Shown here: one piece after another, positions 57,353 to 64,000 of the stretch | How positions within the stretch are numbered: position 1 is the first letter of the stretch | Layout of the letters: each line of letters starts with the position of its first letter | DNA from: Planctomycetota bacterium | Lineage (GTDB): Bacteria; Planctomycetota; MHYJ01; WSZJ01 | Length of the DNA stretch: 64,000 nt | Direction: 5' to 3' | NCBI GenBank assembly: GCA_016190145.1 | Contig: JACPRD010000173.1 | Span: forward strand, 1-64,000 | Notes under the pieces: model-generated | Seen by the model: the letters and a program-made list of their open reading frames with translations, nothing else | What the model was told of the DNA's origin: nothing | The model's database searches: none | Program-made: the position numbers and the translations under genes

Positions 57353-60238
57353 ATGAGATTCCCCGCCGCTCTTCTCCTCGCCCTCGCTCTCTCCGCCTGC
57401 GACTCCAGGACCCCCGGCGGTTCTTCCGCGACGGGTGGAAGCCCCTCCCCCTCCCCGGCCATGGAGGCCACCCTGGAAATCCCGGAGGGGGCCTTCGACG
57501 GGCCGGCGGCCGTGACCGCGACGTCGAGCGAGCCCGTGAAAATCCCGGGGCGCGTCGCGGTCGGCCGCCTGTGGGACGTGCGCGTGAACGGCGCGGAGCA
57601 CGCGGAATTCCGGCAGCCGGTCCTGATCCGCGTGCCGTACGACGTTTCAAAGGTCCCCCCGGGCATGCGCGTCCTCCTCATGACGGACGTCGGGGGCCGC
57701 TGGAGACCGCTGGCTTCTTCGCGCACCGACGCGGCGGCGGGATGCGTGACGGCGGCGGTGACGCACCTGTCGGGTCACCAGCCCGTCCTGATGGACGAGG
57801 ACATCCGGCTCGTGGCGCGCTGGTACGGACAGCACACCAATACGCTCGATCGATTCCCGGGAATCTTCGGCCCGCCCAACGGAACCGACAGCGGTTCCCA
57901 GATCCGCCGGACCCTGTTCATCGTGGCGCGCGAGGATGTCCTCCTGTACCCGACGGGCGGCGAGGCGAGACGCTTCGTTGTCGAGAGCGCGGGCGTGAGC
58001 ATCAAACTCAACAAGGTGACCGGCATCACCAAGGACAAGCGCAAGCTGATCTTCCGCGACGCGATGAACGAGTCCGTGTCGATGTCGGAGGAAGAGCTGA
58101 CCCGGCACGACGCGGAGTTCGACGGGAAGATCGATGCGGAGGCCGCGAAGCTGGAAGAGCTGGAACTGGAGCTCGCGCGGGCTGTCGCGGCGCAGGCGGG
58201 GGCCGCGGACCCGAAGGAGGCGGCGGCGCTCGTGAAGGACCTGCAGGAGCGGGTGTCGGCCCAGAAAATGCAGGTGCGGACGATGGAATTCAACAGCGTT
58301 TTCTCCGATTGCAGGCTGACCGCGAGCCTCCAGAACGGTACCTGGTACGTCTCGGCGAACGTCGCCGACGACCGCTTCAAGTACACGCATCGCGCCTACG
58401 AAGTCGGCTTCAATCTCCAGGGCGGGGGCATGCCGTGGGAGCAGGGAGGCCCCCGGGTCGAGGACATCTCGCTGGGGCAGAGTTTCGACGCGGAGGGCAA
58501 TGCGGGGGGACGGATTCAGAAGAACGCGGAGTACAGCGGCTCCCATGGGAACAGCGTCGAAACCACGACGTTCACGCGCGTGATGGCGGACTCGCCGGGC
58601 CCCGCGCGGGAGATTCGCATCGCGGGAAACGTGCTCCACAGGATCCACGTGCCGAAGGACGCCGACAACGACAACTGGATCGGCGCTTCCCCCGGCCAGA
58701 CCTGGCAGGACCTGGGCGCGCTGGCGATCCCGGTCGCCGGAAAGTGCCTGCTGGAGGCGTTCCTGGTCGATCCCGGCGACGGACTCGAGACGCCGGTGAA
58801 CTCGTGCGTGACGGCGGACGACGGGACATTCGACTTCAAGGTGCCGCTGGCGCCGCTCAAGACGCTGCGCCTCCGTCTCACCTGGGAAAACCGCGACGCG
58901 CAGATCAAGGAGCGGTGCGATCTCGACGTCTCGCTCGGACAGGCGGTCACGGCGGCGGAGTCGATTCCGGGGACGGGAAGCGCCCCGGTCGGCGGCATCC
59001 CGCGAAAGACGAAGGCCTGGCTCCGCTACCGGAAGGCGCCGCTCGAGTTCGATCTCGGCGCGGAGGACCGCGGCGCCTCCGTGACGAAGGACCCGCACGG
59101 CGCCGTGACGCTCGAATTCCGCGAACTCAATTCGCTTCTCGTCAACTCCTTCGTGCGCAAGGCGAACCACCTGAACCAGAATCAGAACACGTTCTTCGTG
59201 CGAGTGAACCCGCGCATCGACGAGGCCCTCGCCCGGTGCCCCGCGACGCTTCGGGAGGAAGTGAATGCGCGCCTCGCGATGGACGTGACCGACGGGACGA
59301 CCGCGGCGACGTTCGCTGGGAATGAAGTCTGCTATCCCTCCAGCACGCTGATGGCGCTCGACTCACTGGGCCTCGAGACGATCGTCCTGGACGCCGCGGG
59401 GAAAACCGACCAGCTGGGCGACCTGGCGCAGGCCGTCTACGACAAGGCGGTGGAGCTGCTCGAGAGCACGAACGCGGATCTGAAGGTCACCTGGATCGAC
59501 GTGCCGGTGACGCAGGCGGATGCGGACCGGCTCGATCGACTGGTGGCGACGGGCCAGACGGCGGAAGCGAAACGGCTCCGGGACCAGATTCAGAAAACAT
59601 GGCCGTACGGGCCGGACGAGGGACGCAGCAAGCACTGGCTGCTGACGGTGCAGGCGCCTTCAGGCAACCGGCCGTGGCAGGTTGCGAAGTGGATGAACGC
59701 CGCGCTCCGGGACCGGTATCCGGGAATCTCTTCGGAGATGGCCGTAAACGGGGCGCTGGATCCCTTTTCGGATCGCGGCGCGGGCGACCAACTGATCTCG
59801 AATCTCGGCAAGGGCGGCTCCGGCGTGGTCAGCATCTCGCACCTGAGCGGCAGGCACGACGATCCGGACAAGGATGGTATCAGGCAGTTCATCTCGGAGA
59901 CGGGCGGCCACCTCCTCTGTCACCTTGGCGTCGTGATGAGGTCCGACGGAACGATCGCGCGCGTCGTCGTACACGATCCGTACGGCGATCTCACCCGCAA
60001 TCCGGACTACAACGGCTACTACGACACGCGCGACTGGAACCCGGGCCCGCCCGACGACGTCCAGGACGTCGACAAGACCGGCCACTTCGGCGGATGGGCG
60101 CCCTACGGCCCGGCGCCCAATCCCGTCTGCGCGTTCGGCGACACGATCGCCGGTAAGTACATCGTCTTCATGCGCGCCTCCTCGGCCGCCCCGACGCCCG
60201 CATCGGTCCGCGAGAGGCTCGTGCCGGGCGTCAGGTGA
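57353..60238 (+). CDS. Large lipoprotein of unknown function with a C-terminal C39-like region
   Basis: The 961-residue protein has a lipoprotein signal (LALALSAC, Cys about 16). A ZU5-like beta domain follows (about 40-140, IPEGAFDGPAAVTA). After a link region comes a charged coiled coil (about 245-305) and several beta regions. Segment 600-700 includes VNPRIDEALARCPATLREEV, a peptidase-inhibitor-like or linker region. The last 200 residues (GNRPWQVAKWMNAALRDRYP, HLLCHLGVVMRSDGTIARVV, VHDPYGDLTRNPDYNGYYD) resemble a C39-type papain-like fold around the His/Asp side; an obvious catalytic Cys is not seen. It may be an inactive or divergent peptidase domain on the outer membrane. Confidence 0.75.
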   Translation: MRFPAALLLALALSACDSRTPGGSSATGGSPSPSPAMEATLEIPEGAFDGPAAVTATSSEPVKIPGRVAVGRLWDVRVNGAEHAEFRQPVLIRVPYDVSKVPPGMRVLLMTDVGGRWRPLASSRTDAAAGCVTAAVTHLSGHQPVLMDEDIRLVARWYGQHTNTLDRFPGIFGPPNGTDSGSQIRRTLFIVAREDVLLYPTGGEARRFVVESAGVSIKLNKVTGITKDKRKLIFRDAMNESVSMSEEELTRHDAEFDGKIDAEAAKLEELELELARAVAAQAGAADPKEAAALVKDLQERVSAQKMQVRTMEFNSVFSDCRLTASLQNGTWYVSANVADDRFKYTHRAYEVGFNLQGGGMPWEQGGPRVEDISLGQSFDAEGNAGGRIQKNAEYSGSHGNSVETTTFTRVMADSPGPAREIRIAGNVLHRIHVPKDADNDNWIGASPGQTWQDLGALAIPVAGKCLLEAFLVDPGDGLETPVNSCVTADDGTFDFKVPLAPLKTLRLRLTWENRDAQIKERCDLDVSLGQAVTAAESIPGTGSAPVGGIPRKTKAWLRYRKAPLEFDLGAEDRGASVTKDPHGAVTLEFRELNSLLVNSFVRKANHLNQNQNTFFVRVNPRIDEALARCPATLREEVNARLAMDVTDGTTAATFAGNEVCYPSSTLMALDSLGLETIVLDAAGKTDQLGDLAQAVYDKAVELLESTNADLKVTWIDVPVTQADADRLDRLVATGQTAEAKRLRDQIQKTWPYGPDEGRSKHWLLTVQAPSGNRPWQVAKWMNAALRDRYPGISSEMAVNGALDPFSDRGAGDQLISNLGKGGSGVVSISHLSGRHDDPDKDGIRQFISETGGHLLCHLGVVMRSDGTIARVVVHDPYGDLTRNPDYNGYYDTRDWNPGPPDDVQDVDKTGHFGGWAPYGPAPNPVCAFGDTIAGKYIVFMRASSAAPTPASVRERLVPGVR

Positions 60239-60395
60239 CGCCGGGCACGACGATGCGCCTCATGAACGGCCGAAGGAGATCTCCCGCGATGAGACGTTGC
60301 CTCCTCCCCAGCTGCAGTCCAACGTCAACGCCTTCGTCGGGATTTCCGTGAAATCCGGGTTTTTCCCGATCACGCGGGCGCCCGGCGGCATCAGT

Positions 60396-60644
60396 ATGAT
60401 GATGAACACGATGACGCTCCCCAAGGCCGACCTGCGCGCAGTCCTCCGCGACCACGCCGCAAACGTCTACCACGCCGCCCTTGCCGTTCTCCGGGACCCC
60501 GGCGCCGCCGAGGGTGCCGCCCAGGACGTCTTCATACGCCTGTTCGAACACCCCCGCCTCCTCGACGGCGAAGCGGGCATCGAGCGCCTCCGGTTCCGGA
60601 TCCTGCGGAACGGCGAGCTGCTGACGCTCGAGATGACGCCCTGA
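60396..60644 (+). pseudogene. Truncated ECF sigma factor (region 2 only)
   Basis: The 82-residue frame from the ATG cluster at 60396 encodes LRAVLRDHAANVYHAALAVL, RDPGAAEGAAQDVFIRLFEH, then RFRILRNGELLTLEMTP. The first part is a sigma region 2 like that of the 30.9-kb protein (REYHAIVYRVALGVLRDEAA). Region 4 is missing and the frame ends at a stop soon after region 2. It is either a sigma remnant or a short regulatory decoy. Confidence 0.55.
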
Positions 60645-60693
60645 TCGTTCGACCTTTCCGTGCCGCACCGCGACTCTTCCCTCCCGGCCCGGT

Positions 60694-63570
60694 CTATCGC
60701 CGCCCCGTCTCGTTCTCGAACGACAGCAGGATGAGGGGCGACGTCGAGACTCCGACCTGGATGGCGCTGGCGTAGAAGGTCAGGGTCTTCACGCCCGCGG
60801 GGCCCATGTCGACGTCGAGGCGGAGGCCGTCGAAGGAAGCGCCCTGGGTGAGGGTGCGGAGGAGGGCGTCGCGGAGGGCGGGGATTTCGGTCGGGAACAG
60901 GTCGAAGACGAGCCTGCCGATGAGGGCGGGGACGGTGGTGCCGAGGAACTGCGCGAGGGAGCGGTTGGCATTCCGGATGCGCAGGCTCGAGTCGAGGAAC
61001 AGGATCGGCTGGCGGACGGTTTCGGCCATGGTCTCGGCGTAGTCGCGGGCGAGCTGGACTTCGGCCAGGCTCTTCTTCATCGTGTCGATGTCGAAGAACA
61101 CCATCACGACGCCGTCGATCCTGTTGCCGCGCGTCCTGTAGGGGCGGACGGTCATCTGGTACCACCGGCCGCCGTGGTCCCTGATTTCGCGCTCGACGGT
61201 CGCGACGCGCTCGATCGCGTCGGTGAGCATGTGGTCGAGGTCGGGGAGTTCGATCTTCGGCCGGATGTCGAGAATCGAACGGCCGACGTCCGTCGGAACG
61301 ACGTTGAAGATACGGTCGACCACGGGAGTGAAGCGCCGGATGCGGAGGTCGCCGGCGAGGAGGAGGATCGGGACGTTGACGGAGCTGAGGACGTTGGTGA
61401 TGTCGTCGTTGACCTGCGTCAGCTCCTGGTTGCGGACCTGGAGCTCCTCGTTGAGCGTCGTGAGCTCCTCGTTGGCGGACTGGAGCTCCTCCTTCGCCGT
61501 CTCGAGCTCCTCGTTCGTGCTCTGGAGTTCTTCGTTGCTCGAGAGAATCTCCTCGTGGGCGCTCTTGTACTCCTCGTTCGCCGCGTCGTGCTCCTCGACC
61601 GTGAGCTGCAGGCTCTCGCGCGTCGCGGCGAGCTCCTGCTGCAGCTTCGCCACCAGCTTCTCGAGCGACCTCGCGTTCCGCGGCGCGCGCTTTCCACCCG
61701 CCGCCGCCGGCGCCGGGCGCTCGAAAAGAACGAGGTACGCGGTCTCGGCGCCGATTCCCTGCGCGATCGGCACGACTTCGATCTCGATGTCGGTCACGTG
61801 GTCGCCGTGGCGGAAATGGACGCGGCCGGAGCGGACGCTTTCGCGGGTCTTCTTCGATTCGTGAAGGGCGAGGCGGACGTCCTGGGCGATGCTTTCGTGG
61901 CACATCTTGAGGAGACTCAGGGTGGCCTTGCCGGGCGCCGGCGCGACGAAAGGGGCGACCTGGCCGCGGAACTGCAGGATCTCGAAGTCGGCGTCGACGA
62001 GGACGGCGGGGGGCGAGAAGCGCGCGAGGATGACCCTGTCGACGTCCTGGAGGACGAGGTCCGGCGACCTGCCGATCGGGGGCTTCGGAGACTCGGGCGC
62101 CTGAATCTCGACCCGGACGCGCGGCTCGTGCCGCGCCGGGACGGTGACGGCCGCCTCTTTCCGGACATAGACACGGCAGTGCTTGTCCAGCGTCGAAAAG
62201 AGGTGCGTGCCGGCGCCGATGGACTCCGACGACCCGAGTATCAGGAAGCCCGACGGCTTGAGCGCGTAGTGGAACATCGGGATCACGCGCTTCTGAAGCG
62301 GCGGCGCCAGGTAGATGAGGAGGTTGCGGCAGCTGATCAGGTCGAGGCGCGAGAAGGGCGGGTCGCGGGTGATGTCGTGGCGCGCCAGCACGCAGAGATC
62401 GCGGATGGACTTGGAGATCTGGAAGGAGCCGTCGACGGTCGTGAAGAACGAGCGGAGGCGCGCGGCGGAGACGTCGTTGGCGATGGTGGCCGGGTAGATG
62501 CCGGAGCGCGCGCGGACGATCGCCCGCTCGCTCAGGTCGGTGCCGAAGATCTGGATGCGGCCCGCGGCGCCCTCTTCGCCCAGGGCCTCCACGAAGCAGA
62601 TCGCCACGGAGTACATCTCCTCGCCCGTCGCGCAGCCGGGGACCCAGATGCGAAGGGGTTCGTTTCCCTTGCGGCGCTTGAGCAGCGCCGGGACGACCCG
62701 CCTGCGCAGGAACTCGAACGAATCGGGCTCGCGGAAGAAGCTCGTGACGTTGATCAGCAGGTCCTCGTACAGCGCATCGGCCTCGCCGCGGTCCTTCTCG
62801 AGGATCGCCAGGTAGTCCTTTCCCTCGGTCAGGCGGTGAACCGCCATCCGCCGCGCGGTGCGCCGCCGGATCGTCGGCAGCTTGTAGCCGCGGAAGTCGA
62901 CCCCCGTCCGCTTATGGAGAATCGCGAGGATCGGCTCGAGCGAGCCGTCGGCAGGACCGGCCTCCTCGGCGTCCGTCTGTTCGAGCGAACAGCCCCACAG
63001 CGGTCCGGAAATCCGGGCGATGCGCTCGAGCTCCTCCGCGATCCGCGCCGGCGGCAGGATGAAATCCACGCATCCCGAACCCGCGGCGGCGTGCGGCATC
63101 CCCGGGAACTTCGCCGTCGCCTCTTCCTGCGCAAACGTCATCCCCCCCGCCGCCTTGATCGCCTGGAGACCGTGCGTCCCGTCGGTCGCCGTGCCGGACA
63201 GGATCACGCCCACCGCCCGGTCGCCCCGGTCCCGGGCGAGGCTGGTCAGGAAATGGTCGATCGGCATGTGCGGCCCGCGCCGCCGCGGCTGGATCTTCAG
63301 CACGCCCTTCGAGATCGTCATCGCCGCCCCCGGCGGGATCACGTAGACGCGGTCCGGCCGCACCCGCACCCCGTCGCGCGCCTCCACGACCGGCGGCCGC
63401 GACGAATTCGCCAGGATCTCCGACAGCAGGCTCCCATGCGTCGGGTCCAGGTGCTGAATCAGCACGCACGCAAACCCCGGGTGGCTCGGCAGGTGGCCGA
63501 GAAGCGCCCTGAAGGCTTCGAGCCCGCCGGCGGAGGCGCCGATGCCGACGATGGGGAAATCCAGGCGCAC
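60694..63570 (-). CDS. CheB-CheR fusion with PAS domains
   Basis: About 958 residues from the GTG at 63570; the frame is open to 63723, and no start has a clear ribosome site. The order is as follows. A CheB methylesterase carries FPIVGIGASAGGLEAF with the catalytic Ser, LIQHLDPTHGSL with His and VILSGTATDGTHG with Asp. A CheR methyltransferase carries FREPDSFEFL, IWVPGCATGEEMYSVAI for SAM binding and LISCRNLLIY. A coiled coil (KLQQELAATRESLQLTVEEH) and two PAS-like domains follow (about 750-940). There is no receiver or histidine-kinase domain, so it lacks the usual output modules of the largest family members. It likely adjusts receptor or partner methylation in response to a PAS signal. 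Confidence 0.9.
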   Translation of the reverse strand: MRLDFPIVGIGASAGGLEAFRALLGHLPSHPGFACVLIQHLDPTHGSLLSEILANSSRPPVVEARDGVRVRPDRVYVIPPGAAMTISKGVLKIQPRRRGPHMPIDHFLTSLARDRGDRAVGVILSGTATDGTHGLQAIKAAGGMTFAQEEATAKFPGMPHAAAGSGCVDFILPPARIAEELERIARISGPLWGCSLEQTDAEEAGPADGSLEPILAILHKRTGVDFRGYKLPTIRRRTARRMAVHRLTEGKDYLAILEKDRGEADALYEDLLINVTSFFREPDSFEFLRRRVVPALLKRRKGNEPLRIWVPGCATGEEMYSVAICFVEALGEEGAAGRIQIFGTDLSERAIVRARSGIYPATIANDVSAARLRSFFTTVDGSFQISKSIRDLCVLARHDITRDPPFSRLDLISCRNLLIYLAPPLQKRVIPMFHYALKPSGFLILGSSESIGAGTHLFSTLDKHCRVYVRKEAAVTVPARHEPRVRVEIQAPESPKPPIGRSPDLVLQDVDRVILARFSPPAVLVDADFEILQFRGQVAPFVAPAPGKATLSLLKMCHESIAQDVRLALHESKKTRESVRSGRVHFRHGDHVTDIEIEVVPIAQGIGAETAYLVLFERPAPAAAGGKRAPRNARSLEKLVAKLQQELAATRESLQLTVEEHDAANEEYKSAHEEILSSNEELQSTNEELETAKEELQSANEELTTLNEELQVRNQELTQVNDDITNVLSSVNVPILLLAGDLRIRRFTPVVDRIFNVVPTDVGRSILDIRPKIELPDLDHMLTDAIERVATVEREIRDHGGRWYQMTVRPYRTRGNRIDGVVMVFFDIDTMKKSLAEVQLARDYAETMAETVRQPILFLDSSLRIRNANRSLAQFLGTTVPALIGRLVFDLFPTEIPALRDALLRTLTQGASFDGLRLDVDMGPAGVKTLTFYASAIQVGVSTSPLILLSFENETGRR

Positions 63571-63761
63571 CCTGTTTTTGATGCCAATTCTCCTGCAATT
63601 CTTGAACCGTCCCCGGGCGCGCGGTGGACGGGACGGAATGCGGTGGCCCAGCGGACGAGGCGGAGCCACAACAAGATTGTCACTGCGCGCCCGTCGCCGC
63701 CAGAACTTTTCACTGCGCCCCACGCACGCATCAGGAGTTCCCCGATGGCGGAGGAGCGTGG

Positions 63762-64000
63762 TCAGGGAGCGCAGGAGATTCTCCCTGGAGGGCAGCCGAA
63801 GTCGTGGATCCGCGACTTCGCGGGCAGCTTGCGGACGGTCTCGGTCTCCAGGGTCGCCCCTTCCAGAATCCTGATTTCAATCGCGCCCTCCTCGCGGTGC
63901 GGGAACGCGACGCGCTTGCCCGCGGGGTCCGGCACCAGCCAGAACGCGAGCCTCACGCCCTCCACCGCCGCGGGCGCGTCTTTCGTCCTGGCGAAGAGCG
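63762..64000 (-). CDS. C-terminal end of an unidentified protein (5' part outside the window)
   Basis: The minus-strand frame is open from the window edge to the stop at 63762, giving about 78 residues: LFARTKDAPAAVEGVRLAFW, then PAGKRVAFPHREEGAIEIRI and SRIHDFGCPPGRISCAP. The pattern of short strands with K/R-x-V-A-F suggests a propeller or beta-sandwich end. No family is recognised. It lies 191 nt before the CheB-CheR gene on the same strand, and that gap holds no feature I can support. Confidence 0.5.
   Translation of the reverse strand, partial: LFARTKDAPAAVEGVRLAFWLVPDPAGKRVAFPHREEGAIEIRILEGATLETETVRKLPAKSRIHDFGCPPGRISCAP

Noticed and set aside
1-64000. tRNA, rRNA and riboswitches
   Set aside because: No cloverleaf with a T-loop signature, no rRNA segment and no known riboswitch core was recognised by eye. 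A covariance-model scan would be needed to exclude them firmly.

Overview
The window is 64 kb of very GC-rich bacterial DNA, and its genes belong to lineages of the Planctomycetota/PVC type. The clues are: a Ser/Thr kinase ending in a DUF1080-like domain; a small protein of the exosortase-associated TIGR04073 type; a WD40 propeller fused to a GspG-like pseudopilin C-terminus; an ECF sigma factor fused through a membrane helix to about nine carboxypeptidase-regulatory-like domains; and many secreted or lipoprotein genes of unknown function. This placement is an inference, because no rRNA or other phylogenetic marker was recognised.

Core genes are scattered singly: dprA, aroB, clpS, a family 5 uracil-DNA glycosylase, metF, miaA, hisS and a CheB-CheR-PAS protein. 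Between them lie secreted proteins: a tandem pair of internally duplicated proteins (5.4-9.3 kb), two HExxH metallopeptidase-like proteins (10.6-16.4 kb), two tandem TolB-like propellers followed by a GH10 xylanase (26.3-29.7 kb), and a 961-residue lipoprotein (57.4-60.2 kb). Two VapBC-type toxin-antitoxin pairs (0.4-1.1 and 24.3-25.0 kb) have ATGA stop/start overlaps and near-perfect palindromic operators at the antitoxin start.

From about 35.3 to 46.1 kb the codon use becomes less GC-biased and the content becomes accessory. hisS carries a 270-residue extra C-terminal domain. It is followed by a LAGLIDADG homing-endonuclease-like gene split by a complete 1,510-bp IS66-family element with an 8-bp target duplication. 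Then come three nucleotidyltransferase/TA-type genes, a decayed membrane-protein gene, HicBA, a GNAT acetyltransferase, a TPR gene with an in-frame UGA, a DHFR-like reductase, and a complete DarTG system with a third, tightly linked gene. A short peptide-level echo of the hisS anticodon domain lies at 43.8 kb and hints that this block may have entered through hisS.

From 46.3 to 54.4 kb runs one giant secreted protein of about 2,700 residues, with five repeated W-D-D domains, Ig/CARDB domains, an acidic linker and a helical C-terminus. Two small overlapping or adjacent genes follow it, in the layout of a polymorphic toxin with immunity genes.

Two patterns run across the window. First, many intergenic gaps contain iterated short words (GCCATAAG, TATCGCCGTTCATC, GAATTATGAATT, AAAGGCACAAAA, GGTCACTGG, CGCCGAAC), several of them folded into very large imperfect palindromes with arms of 26 to about 150 bp. 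Second, many genes have a -10-like hexamer only 6-9 nt before the ATG, which suggests leaderless transcripts, while other genes have clear Shine-Dalgarno sequences.
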